DNA of 64,000 nucleotides from Branchiostoma lanceolatum (lineage: Eukaryota > Chordata > Leptocardii > Amphioxiformes > Branchiostomatidae), in assembly GCF_035083965.1 (NCBI RefSeq), contig NC_089723.1, positions 18,813,489 to 18,877,488 of the forward strand, read 5' to 3'. Position 1 is the stretch's first letter. Every line of letters starts with the position of its first letter. The notes beneath the pieces were generated by a model that had not been told where the DNA came from, did no database searches, and worked only from the letters and a program-made list of their open reading frames with translations. The position numbers and the translations under genes were made by a program. Shown here in pieces: positions 51,186 to 63,300 of this stretch.

Positions 51186-51924
51186 GTCAACTTAACTCAC
51201 ATGTAGATAACGGCATCATAAAACAGCTATTTTTACGACCCCTTTATTCAAAGCAGCATGTTGACAAAACGTACATACAGTTTTTCCCGAAACAATGTAC
51301 CCTCTAATCATACGAATATTTGTCATGTCAAGATAGGCCGTGTTTGAAAAAGTCAACAACACTCTAGTTTATTCAAGAAGGTTTAATCGTACCTAGGATT
51401 ACAAATATTCTAGCTATTTATATCAGTAATTATCACAATCATGATAAAGCTAATGTTTGTTTTTGCAGTACAAATGCCGTGGAAGCCGAAATACACTTTA
51501 TTTCAAACTGTTCATTTCATGATAATGCACGAAACGAGTTGTCTATTCAGACCACTAAAATCTATCCGAATTTCTCTGGCTTACAGACAAAGAAAAGACG
51601 TTTCTTCATTTAACTACCAAAAACCCACACATTATAGAAAAGGTGGGACATTACGTCTTCCATTGCTTACCGTATAGAGAAGTCAAACCCTTCACTAGTT
51701 ATAGACAATTACGTTTGTATAATCTAGTTTAGCCGCTTTTATACCTATTTTGTACCCTGTTCTTTTATATATGCTATTTGCAATTAGCCTACGGGCAGGA
51801 ATTTGCAGTAAACTTATTATTAATATACCCCCCGCATGAGTCGTCTACGGCTTTATCTGTATGCGCTTTTCAAAAACTAACATGTCTACACTCTGCACAC
51901 ACTGTCACTTTCCGGTACAAACAA

Positions 51925-52068
51925 TACTCTACAAGCAGAGGTTCGTCTCCGGCTGGTTTTTGATTTGTTTCTAGACGACATAGAGAAAACTGGACAAAGA
52001 ATAAATCCCGACAAAACGTGTAAAACACGTCAAAAGCCAGCCGGAGTCGAACCTCTGCTTGGAGAGTA
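51925..52068. mobile_element. CTCCAAGCAGA-end foldback MITE with 9-bp target duplication (AGGTTCG subtype)
   Basis: 144-bp element with arms TACTCTACAAGCAGAGGTTC...GAACCTCTGCTTGGAGAGTA. It is flanked by the perfect 9-bp repeat TACAAACAA at 51916-51924 and 52069-52077. Confidence 0.8.
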
Positions 52069-52249
52069 TACAAACAACTGTTCTGTACTGCAGCAAGCAT
52101 TTAGTTTTTGTTGAGAACAGCGACATCTAGTGAGCAAATATCACAATGCAGCAACCACAACGCATTGAAACCTCAGGCTTCACCAGCGACGTCGAAAAAA
52201 GAATAATAAAAAGAAAGATTTTGGACGCGAAAAAGATGCAGGTGAGAAC

Positions 52250-52333
52250 GCGAGTGTCGCCCTGTTTAGTTCCAGGCTCTACCTTCATACGTGTATCAAG
52301 GTAGCCTGGAACTAGACTGGATGACACTCACGC
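52250..52333. repeat. Short inverted repeat (hairpin)
   Basis: AGTTCCAGGCTCTACCTT pairs with AAGGTAGCCTGGAACT around a CATACGTGTATC loop. Weaker pairing continues outwards through GCGAGTGTC and GACACTCACGC. Possibly a small MITE. Confidence 0.55.
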
Positions 52334-52386
52334 TATGTACGTGTAAGAGTAAGAGTCAGAGACGCGATTCAACACCTGGCCGATCA

Positions 52387-52660
52387 GGACTATTCGACAC
52401 CTAGACCTGGACTATTCGGCACCTAGACCAGGACTATTCGACACCTAGACCTGGACAATTCGGCGCCTAGACCAGGACTATTCGACACCTAGACCAGGAC
52501 TATTCGGCACCTAGACCAGGACTATTCGGCACCTAGACCAGGACTATTCGACACCTAGACCTGGACGATTCGGTACCTGGCAGGGCGATTCGGTACCTGG
52601 CAGGGCGATTCGGTACCTGGCAGGACGATTCGGCACCAGGACCAGAACCATTCGTCACCT
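52387..52660. repeat. 22/20-bp minisatellite
   Basis: Eight 22-bp units (GGACTATTCGACACCTAGAC plus CA or CT) from 52387 to 52562. Three 20-bp units (GGxCGATTCGGTACCTGGCA) to 52622, one more 22-mer and a partial unit follow. Variant positions (GAC/GGC, CCT/CCA) give a partly alternating order. Confidence 0.95.
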
Positions 52661-53175
52661 CATTTCACACATTATGTGTACATAAACCATGCAATGTAAC
52701 AATTAATCTCTGTAAATGCACATATAGATATCATCACATTTGAAACATATTGTTCTTTTCTCGCGTTTCTTCATCTTCTAACTTTCATTTCTTTATTCTT
52801 CGGTCAAATGCCCTGAAATGGTCGTACAGTGGGCAAATACCAATGCGCGATGACGTTTTTTTTTCTTCATTTGTTTGATATAGGCCTTTAAAGTTATCTT
52901 ATTTACTTTTTTTTTTACTTTAGAATACACCACGGGGTATTCCGTATCACCTGAGGTACCAGCCCTCCTGCGTATCGGACATAGTATGGCATACATTGCT
53001 TCAAAATGACTAATTTAAGGAATTCTGGCCATTTGCCGACAGAGATATGAAAACCAGATAGTTTTCTGGTGTGATACCACAGAAAGCCTCCAGGTGGTCC
53101 AAAATTAGACTTGTCCTAACCGCATACCAAATATTATAGATATCCACACCTCGAGTTATCCTGTCCACGAATATT

Positions 53176-53256
53176 AAACCAAGCAAGCATGCAAGCAACC
53201 AACCAACCAACTAACTGAACAACCAAACAACCAAACAACCAACAAACACCCAACCA
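53176..53256. repeat. (AACC)n/(AAAC)n simple repeat
   Basis: Degenerate AACCAACC and AAACAACC units over about 80 bp. Confidence 0.85.
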
Positions 53257-54384
53257 CAAACGGCCCCGATGATATGATTTCGGTAAAAGCGAAATAACGT
53301 TATTACACCCTCCTAGAAGAATAACGCTGTGTAGCTATGCAATACCAAAACTTGTCAACAGGAGCGCTATTTTCTCGGCACCTCTTCAGACTGCGGAGGG
53401 ATGGCCCGAGACCAGGCGCCTCCGCTTCGGTTGTTCTGGTGGGAGATTTATATCGAACACCGCCTTGCTTATACCCGGCGTCATTGAAGGTCAAGGATCG
53501 ATCTGGGACAAGACAACGTTGACTCCATTGCCAGAGAACCATATCTTGTCGGCCTGATGATTACCTCGAAATCGTAACAAAGCTTATAATTTTAGGCCAC
53601 TGTTGTCTTGTTTACGGTATTTTACAATATTATTGTTAAAAACCCTATAACTAAAGAAATTGTAATGATAACTTTCGACTGTTTCTGCTGTTGTTGTTTG
53701 TATTGTTGTTTGTTTTGGTCCCACAGGAGCGACACTCCTGAGTCCTGATTCTTCCTTCACTTGTTGATGAATCTGAGGCTACGTTTACTGTTCAAGTTTC
53801 CCGCCCATACTGTGACCTCTGACCTGCTGAGTCCACAGACATGCCCCCTGCCCGGTGACCATGGCGACCAGGTAAATCAGCCCTGTATGGCCCCCTGAGT
53901 AAATGGATCCATTTGTACAGCCTCCAGGCTATTGTGATGTAAATGCCCGGTGTGGTTACTACGATCACCCGGCAACACCCGCCTGTTCAACTGCGTCTAC
54001 CCCCACCTACCTCTCTTCCTTACCTGTCTATCTCAGGTGTTTTCAACACCTGGTGGTGGTAATGGTGTGCAGGTAGGCCTGACCATACCTTACCTTAAAA
54101 CCAAGTGGAATGTGCTGTGTGAAACTGTTGCCATGCGGCTGTTTTATTTGGCAACTTAGCTCCATGGAAGTCATTCAAACCAGGTGTCAGCCACAGGTGT
54201 GCTACTTCACCTGAGTCTCCTTCCATGGTCTTGGACTTGTCGGATCACCTGTGAGACTCCTTGAGACTTGACTAGGACCCCTTGGAAGGCTATTTTGGAA
54301 TTTGCCAACTGTAGCGGACACAAGGAGGGATTTAGAATCGGCGGCGTTGAGTGTGTGTCGTGTTACGTGTTTACCTCAACAGCC

Positions 54385-57300
54385 ATGCCGGAGAGAAAGC
54401 TGACCGTAGGTGAGTGGGGTTTGAAGTGCCATTCCCACAGTAATTTTTGACCCTACAGCCCATGGTTGTGTCTTTATTCCGACTATTCAGTTTATTAGTG
54501 TGCTTCAATCACAGAAACTTTCGGATTTGGTTGGAGAATAAAAACAATAATCGTGGTGTCCAGTTGCTCAAATGGTGTGCTGTACGGCAATGAAACGTTG
54601 TTCCCATTCTTAATATCCGAAATCTTTCTGCATTAGTAAATATTTCAATCAACTTCAAAACTGCGAGAAATACTAGAGTAAAATACATTGATTATCCCTT
54701 GGGTGCAGTTTGATAGGTTATTAGTGTCACATTACATTGATAAGTGTGACACTAAGTAGGTATTTTATCTGCCATCAATCAGGCAACTAATGATCATTCT
54801 CAGAATGCATTACATAAATCTTCCTCACTGTCTTGTTGCTACTTTTCAGCCTGAAACACAGCAAGGACTTTTGCCTGTTGTCATACCGTATTATCATGTA
54901 GATTTAATGTTGAACAGTGTATGTACAGAAAAGGTTATAACTTGTTGTTAAAATGTAGTGTACATTCTAATCTTCAAATGTGTTGTACATTTTGTTACCA
55001 GTCCAACTGGTTACACTTGATCCTATAATCAAGGGTGTGTATGATTTTAAGCACTGATAGTATTGTTCACTCATTAGCTTGGATTGCTCATTTTGATTAC
55101 ACTCTGGTGAAAGGAAGGAATTCGTGTAGGAAATGTAGGTAGAATACAGTCAGTGACCAATTTTCTCTTCTATTTTCACAGAGCCACCAGAGATCAGGCA
55201 TGAAGACTTGGTAAGTATATTAGAGAGTTTGATACTGTACTAGTATATTCAAAGGAAGAGTGAACTAGTCAAAGAGCAAGGGAAGCACAAGAATAGGAAG
55301 AGAAATTACAGTAATGTTACATGTATACAGAAAAAGAAATACCAGAATAGAAACAGTACATATAGTACTTGAGCTCTTACTTTACCTTTGAATCCCTTTC
55401 TCAGTTTAACTTCACTAAATGGCTACTTCCTCATCGAAAGGCGACTTCTATGAATAAGAACTGTGGTAACTTAGAGATTGTCAGTGCCAAACTTTAATCT
55501 AACAGTCAGACCTCCTTGAATTGCCCTACAACAGAAAAGTTTTGAAAGCAGGGGAGGCTAACGTTTACTTTTCAAAACTTATCATCATGACTGAAAATAC
55601 AGGTGAAAAAGCATTTCCTAAGTTTCTGACCTCAGTAAAAATGTATGGCATGTAATCTGTGTTGTGAGACTTTCTCTTTCTGCTGGAGACATTGATGTCA
55701 GCAGTTGTCACCTGATCCAAACACAACAGGTAACCAACGTGTCAGCTTTGTGTGAGCTACAATAGTGCACAACTGTCTGACCTCAGACTCACAGGCGCAC
55801 AGTTGTAGGGATAGGCTGCTTGGTGACTTGGCTTTTTGATTTATTAATGAGTGGTTATGGTGGAAAATGTAATTTGATTCTTTTGGAAAAGAGTCTTTTC
55901 ATAAGTATGTTTGTGCATTAGGAGGCTAGTGTGCACATAAACACACAAAGAGAATCATAAACAGCCAGATGGGGTGAAAAGGAATGGTTATGTTTACTAA
56001 TGGAGTGGTATTGTATAAGTCTAACATTCTATTCATATTGATAAGCTCTGCTGTTCTTCTAACATTGTATTTATAAAAGTATCCTTAATGGAAAAGTTAA
56101 TGCTGAAAAAGGCAGTTAATCATGAAACTTAGTAAGATACACATATTGTGCTTGACATGTGACTTATTCCATAGGAAAAAGTCACTCACGAACATTGTAG
56201 GTAGGACATATGAAGAGAGTTATGTTATATATAAGTTAAATCATCAAGCTAAATGGCATGGTAGAGAACTGGAATGTTCCTCGTCTGTTGTTCACGGTAC
56301 CACAAATTCCAGTAGCCTTGTGGTTCTGTATACAAGTAGGTCTATCAGAAATCAAGCCCTTATCAGTCTGATACAGAGAATTTCTAAAGTCACATATTAA
56401 GTCCTATTATCATGTTGATTACAGGTATATGTAATAAATCTAACGCCAGCCCTGTGAGTTGTAAACCCTGGCCGCTGATTAACTCAAAAGTCTGGGAAAA
56501 GGTCAGAGTACGCGTTATCGGATTATAGCGAACTATTGGCCGGGCATGTTTGCGTTGCCACGAGACTGGGTGAATTGTGGGCGTACCTGGTCGCCTATGG
56601 GCTACAGAATACACAAATCTCCTAGCCAGCGTGGTCTGTTATTGAGGTAGAATTAGAGCTTTCAGTTGTCTGACAAAACAGGAGTATAAATGAGTGTACA
56701 TTTTGTCTAGGCCTGGGGTGTAGAGCACATACCATCACCCAGTCTCCTGGCCATGCCGGAATGGCATAGCCACTAGTTAAAATTTTATCCTAAGCATGAA
56801 GCTAGTGTCAGTAATGGTCATTGCAAACAGCTTATGGTCTGTTTTAATTCCAATATAAACGATACCACAATAATGGTGCACAGTAAGACACCTAGCAGCC
56901 TCAAAATATATGTTGATATGTATTTTTGTCTGGGCCATGTAACATTTAATCCAAATGTGATAGAACCATTTTCCCAGGGATTGTTATATGTGTACAGAGC
57001 TGAGATTCAGTTCCAATTTTCATTTCACGGAATTAGTCAGACCACTTATGTTTCTTGTAAAGATTATGTATCACAAAGCGTTAGCTGCACATGGTTGGTT
57101 GGGCTAGTCAGCTGTCCAGTGTTTGAGAGGAATTTTTCGGATTCTGAAGGATTTGTTCAGGATGAGGCTTTGGCAGGGTTTGTTATTGTTGTTATGGTCG
57201 CTTTATCGGGCTATCTTCTTGTCCTGTTGGTCATTTTAGACCACCTGTTCTTGAGAGCTCTGTACAAGTCACTCTGTCGCTTAAGTACTTGTTATCTGAC

Positions 57301-60300
57301 ACTACTGCACTCTTGACATCTCTACCTAAGTAATGGACTGAGATGTCCGTGTGGACAAAATCACTGACCCGTACAATGGATTTACTTTAAGACAAGATGA
57401 TAATTGGAGCTTTTAAAATGTGTATTCTTCATATCTATGTCATTAGTTTAGACATTCTAGTGCTCATCAGTACCTTGTACTTTAAAATATTCCTCTGAAG
57501 GTATTTCTATTACATACAGTACAGTTTGTGTGTTTAATATCAAATTTTGTCTAAGAGATTTAGTGAATGCTGTATGATAAGAAAAAGGATATATCACTAT
57601 CAAGTGCACCATACTTGCAACACAATTGTTCATAATTCACGAAATATTAACACTTTCATGGTTAAGTATTTAATACACACAATGTAATGCAGGCAAGTAT
57701 CATGTAATATGTTGAATAATTTAGCTGGGATCCAAGAGGAGTCACAGAGATCATGTAGAGCTGGTGTGTGAGATAATGATGATTGACAGGTATAAAGGAC
57801 AACATAATCCCACAGGAAATGATTCCAGACCACTGGACCTTTGTGTGGGATGTGTTATACTCATACTCAGGTAATCACCACATAAAGTGTGATTTAGTGC
57901 ATTACACATTTAGAAGGTCACTCTTGATTTCCTTACACCTACCTTTCCCAAAATAATGTCTAAAATCCTCAGTAACAAGGACAGCATATTAATTTGATAT
58001 AACTGTATATTGGAGAGATTACAAACCATAATATACCTCTATTGACCATGCAAAAGGTAGCTCACAGAAAAAGATGTCACCAAGCAACATCACAGAAAAC
58101 TGAGCTGTTGGAGGCTTTGTTTCGTTGCCAGCTCTTGCCAACTTCAATAACCAATCGAGGTATATTCCTGGAGAGTTCCTCATCGTTTGGCCATTTCCCA
58201 GCAATTTTTTGTAGTGAAGTGTTGATATCGTTCTGATGATTCGTCATCCCGATAGGCACCTTAAATTACCTAATTCAGAACAGCAATAAAGTAGGAGGCA
58301 GGTCAGTTTTTGGACAAGTCAGCAGTGCTACACTTTGAATATTCAGGGCCATAACAGCTATCAGCTCACTTCACACCATCACTATTAGTACTATGATTGT
58401 GTTGACATTATGCGAGTCGTCAAATTAAGACCAGTCGTTAAGACATTAGAGCAATTTTCCCTAATTTGCTTGTTATTATGCAGCACTGATGACCATAGCA
58501 AGATAACACATACTTCTCTCTCTCAGTTCTGGCCCGATGCACTCAGTGGTTTTGAAAAGCAGGAGATGGTAATGTGTCGGTACTTTGTGCTCACAAAGGC
58601 TTTAACTTGATTTACCTGTGACCCGTCCCCATGGTTGTGGGGGGACAATGACATTCCACACTGCTTAGGGGGTCGCTTTGAACTGAATTGAATTCTTTTA
58701 CTTGGTATCCAGTGTTGTGATTAGACTTTCTTCAAGGCTAAAACTCCAAACTTAAATCTACCCCACTTCTCGATATGCATATAGCCTCCAGCTTTTCCAA
58801 CATTCAAGCCACAAACTTGTTTGTTGTGTACACTTACACAGTATGCATGCATGCTTCTGCCTTGGCTATCAGGTGCACTGTTTAAACCAATGCGCACTGT
58901 ACAGTCTCTTTCTTGTTGATCCAGCTTACACTCTACCTTTGGTATAACCTTTACATCCTTGGATATGTTTATATTTGCACATATTCAATGTGATACACTT
59001 AAGATTGGGACCTACACTTGAAGCTACATATAACATGCTTGAACACCTGGTCAGATTTCAGGTAGACACTTAAGGCTGATGTGGGAAAGTGATTCCATCG
59101 TCTGTCCCATACCCTGTGTATAGTGTAACACCTGGGGATAGCACAGAAAGTAAAGCTGTTAACTTTTGTCACGGTTTGGTTGGGAAGAACAAGAATGTGT
59201 AACTTCAGATGCTACAATGGTAGACAATGTTGTAGGACTAGTGTTACAGAATGCGGACTGATGGCTTTTCAAGCTTTCAAATCTTCCATGACTGTGAAAG
59301 ACAAATTGCACACAGGACAGAAAGTTTCACTCTCTTTAATTGACTTAATGCCCATGCATAATTGACTGAAGACTAACTTTCTAGTTTGTGTATACACATA
59401 ATTTAGTGTCTTTTATACATTTGTGGAATAACCCTTTTCCAAACATTGAAACAGATGTTCTGCAGAGTCACATTAGGATTTGTTTTCAAACGGTTAATTG
59501 TGTTAGTAAACAACATTGTTCGTTGGTGGGTATTGGCTATTACTACTATTGCTGCTGATATTAAGCCACAATCAAATCAGCCGTGCTACACTATTGGTGT
59601 GATTTCTACCACAGAGCTCAGGTGTTTTATTTGTTTATACCTGTTGCCTTGGTGACTGACTGTATAGCGTACGCTGGAGTCACAAGGGTTAAACACTCTC
59701 CATATTTAGCAACAGTAACAGGTAACCTACACCTGGGATGTGTTTACAGTTCTCTGTTTGCTGTAAACAACGGCCCATGGACAATTGTTATGAGTTAAAA
59801 TATGGACAGAACTGTGTAAACATAAGGTGTGTGCATTCCAGAAGTTTTCATTTCTGTCCTTAGTCCATTTGGTACAAATGTTATTCATTTTGACTACTTG
59901 TCTTTCCAAACAGACTTGACTGTAAAACAGTTATTAAAAGAAAGTTGGTAGAAGTTAATGAAAGGCTTTCTTGCCAAGCTACTGACACCAGGATCTGAGA
60001 CTTGTAAAGAAAACTCCTCTATAAGTTAAAGGTCAATGAACTCAATGTGGCGTCGAATGGCGGAGTGGATATTCCATTGAGAGGTCGCGGGTTTCATTCC
60101 TAGCTAGACGTTTGTCCTTGGGAAAGGCACTTAACAAAACTTTCCTCACTGCACCCAGGTGTAAAAATGGGTACCTGGCTTCAGTTGGGGAGGTTAAAGG
60201 CTGTGGAAGGACAGGGTTGGGCTCCGCCTTCCAATACTGTGCCCTGGACTCAGTGGATAGTCAGGCATAAAAACTGCTATGGGACTACTTTTACCTTTTA

Positions 60301-63300
60301 CCAATAAACTTGATAAAGGACAGACCTTAACTTAAGGCATCACAATAACATCATGTCTTTATCTATCTGAAACGTCTGATTGTTTCAAAATTTTATCCAG
60401 TTGTTTGAGTTAAACTATTTTTGGCATATCATGTCTTTAACACTCTTTCTTTATAGTTCCTTCATACATGTATATTCTGAGAGCAATACAACTATTTCTC
60501 TGCTCTTATGATCCCTGCAGTGTTAGTTAAAGATTTTCTAAGGCCCTTTGAAATCTGTGCAAAAGGCGCAGACACTTTGTTTTTCTACTCCTAGGAAAGA
60601 TGCTTTGAGCCAGGCCTTAAACAGACCCCACTTAGAGCTTATCATACAACACTTAGAAACACATTTATTAGCCCTAATTACAATGATTTATCACCCTTTG
60701 GCCCCACTCAGACCAACTTTCTCGTACTTCAGACAAAAGGGGCTACCTGAAGGCATTGTCTACCTGCTCGTCAAAGAAAGGGAACAGGTGTTTTTGTAGA
60801 CATTACCAAGTCTGGTTAGAAAGAAGGGGATATGTTACAATATTTCAATTGTACAGAGTAAACAACTGGATATTTGCACTGATGTTTTCTTATACATTTT
60901 GTGAATACCAGGTGGCTATTATAAAATGCACATGTACACCTATCACAGACCTATCACAGACATTGAAATAATTATAACTATTCTTTATCAATGACAATTT
61001 GTGTTTGTTGTTTTCAGGAGGACTACCTGGCCACAGATGACCTCTTTGTGGATTACTTCAACAAGTTCCTCAGCCTCCCTGTAAGTTTATAAAATAAGTT
61101 TACATCTTTGTCATCAGTGGTCATAGAGTTTTGATATGTAACTTTTCTGGTCTAGGGTATAGGATTTGGACTTTACCTTTATAGCTAGTTACGCTACTAT
61201 AGAGATAAGGACGCCAAGCCGGTTCGATTACTGTTGTTCAGATCGTTGTTTATTCTGTGACATATGCTGTACTTTACTAGCCAAGACCTTTATACAAAGA
61301 TCTACCGGAGTATACACAATAGTCTAGAGCGTTACTATTACGGAGGGTTGAGTTACAGATGGAAATGTGGTTATTCTACAATCATCTACGAACTAATACA
61401 GAGAGCTAAATCTACGTATGACCACTAACCTCAGTCCTAAGACGGCTTCTGATTCAAAACGGACGCCCAACCAATATGCTAATGCTGCTCTCACCAGCTA
61501 GCCTCGCTATTGGTTGGTTGCCTATCTGGTCTGGTCTACATCTGGTTTCTATCAACTACGTCAAGCCTACGTCGTCTAACCTAACTGTTACAGATAGCTG
61601 CATATTACACTCAATCAAATTTTTGTGTCCCAACTAGGTCCATTCAAACAATGGTTGAAAAGGCCCTAATTATGATTGATTAGGTTTCAAATGTATTTCC
61701 AATAGGAGAAGCTTTCCCCAATAGGTTTTGGATTAGAGCCAATACAAAGTCAACTTATCACAGTTTGAGAAAATCAGATCTGGAATGTATTACATTGTAG
61801 CTCTCCATAAAAGATATTGCAGACTACAATGAGCTTCATGCACATTTCACGGGGTTGACACTATTAAAGCATTTCATCTTGGGTGAATCGTTGATGCATA
61901 TTTCACATTGTACTGAAAACAGTTTTCAATGCTCTGTTAAAAGAATAAAGCCGTTTCTCTAACAATATTCTTTTCAGACATTCCCAGAACCTCTTCGATT
62001 CAACAAGGACCTGGGAGGGTTTGAGGTCGTCAGTAATGCACAAAAGGATGTGGCCAATCAGATCAAAGCCGTGGCACGGTCATACAAGGCGCCCAGTCAG
62101 ATCTACAACGCCACACGGGCGATCACAGACAAGCCTCTGTACTACCAGGTGTTCACTGATGAGCCACAAACACAGGAGGAGATTAAAACTAGCTTCCTCG
62201 TAACAGTAAGTGGTTTTAATGGTTTTGCAGTTTCAGTTAGAACCAGGATACTTCATCAACTTTATTCTCCAATGCTAACATTCCTTTAATCATATAAATG
62301 TACATGTACAGGTATATTTATTTCTTCTATCATATTTGACATTCACGGTAGATTTGATGACGCTACAGATATTTTCCTTTTACTACTGACTCTTGGTCAT
62401 ATCTATCATTGCGGGAATCGGTTTAAAGGATTTTTAAAAAAAATGAAACTAGAAAAAATCATTCTTAAGAGGGAATGCAGAAAGAGTTGTTCCATCTTTC
62501 ATATTTATTTATTTATTCATTTATTGAGATTCACCACACTCGTGGAAGGATTGACATAACAGATGACTATCACCTTAATATAAAGCCATATAAAAGCATA
62601 GAAGCCTTTTGGGCTGACGTGTTGTTGAGTGCAAGCGGCTAAGTAACTGTCATGTCCCATACTCCTCCAGTGTCTGAACAAGGAACAAGGCATCCAGTGG
62701 ATCAAACAGCAGCGCCTGCCTGCCTTCCTGCAGAGTGACCTGTACCTGGAGTATCGCCTGGCCAAACTACTGCAGCAGACAGACAACCTGGAGAGTGGGG
62801 TCAAACTCACCATAGACACTGAGTACAGGTCAGATGGAGAGAGATGTACTTACTATGAGATATAGGAAACATAAACTGTGTCGCACACCAGAACTTAGTA
62901 CACCCCTAGCCTGAGTATATTCTGGTGCAGTCTCCAGCTTTAAATTTCTATACATCCCACCCATTGTTTGGGACCCGATGTTGTTAATTTTCATTGTTTA
63001 ATCTGGCATTTTGAGATTACGATTATACATTTTCATCAATTTCATGTCAGATTTTTTGGATGGATGGGGTGAATTTTTTTTCTGTCCCAACAAGCAAATT
63101 TCTGTCCTGGGATAGAGGGACGGGTGCTGGAGACATCCCTCAGTCCCTCACAGGCACCTGGTGTATTTCAGGCCAGGGGTATATTCTGGCCCTTTAAACT
63201 TGATAATAGATGAGCAAAGCTACAGGGAATGATTGCAAGTGTGCCGGGCAAGAAGAGAAATGTTGGGGTGCATGAAACTTAACTGTGCCACAAATTCACT

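Larger units (their letters stand above)
49268..54384. other. Repeat-rich stretch between the membrane protein gene and RGS22
   Basis: Dominated by the palindrome, MITE, minisatellite and simple repeats listed separately. At 53729-53873 a block bounded by cccacag and CCAGgtaaat could be a 5' noncoding exon of RGS22, including a short ATGGCGACC start, but nothing proves it. Confidence 0.5.

Noticed and set aside
60058..60100. Possible tRNA gene (box A and box B)
   Set aside because: The fold is degenerate and a SINE body follows directly, so it is a tRNA-derived SINE head.
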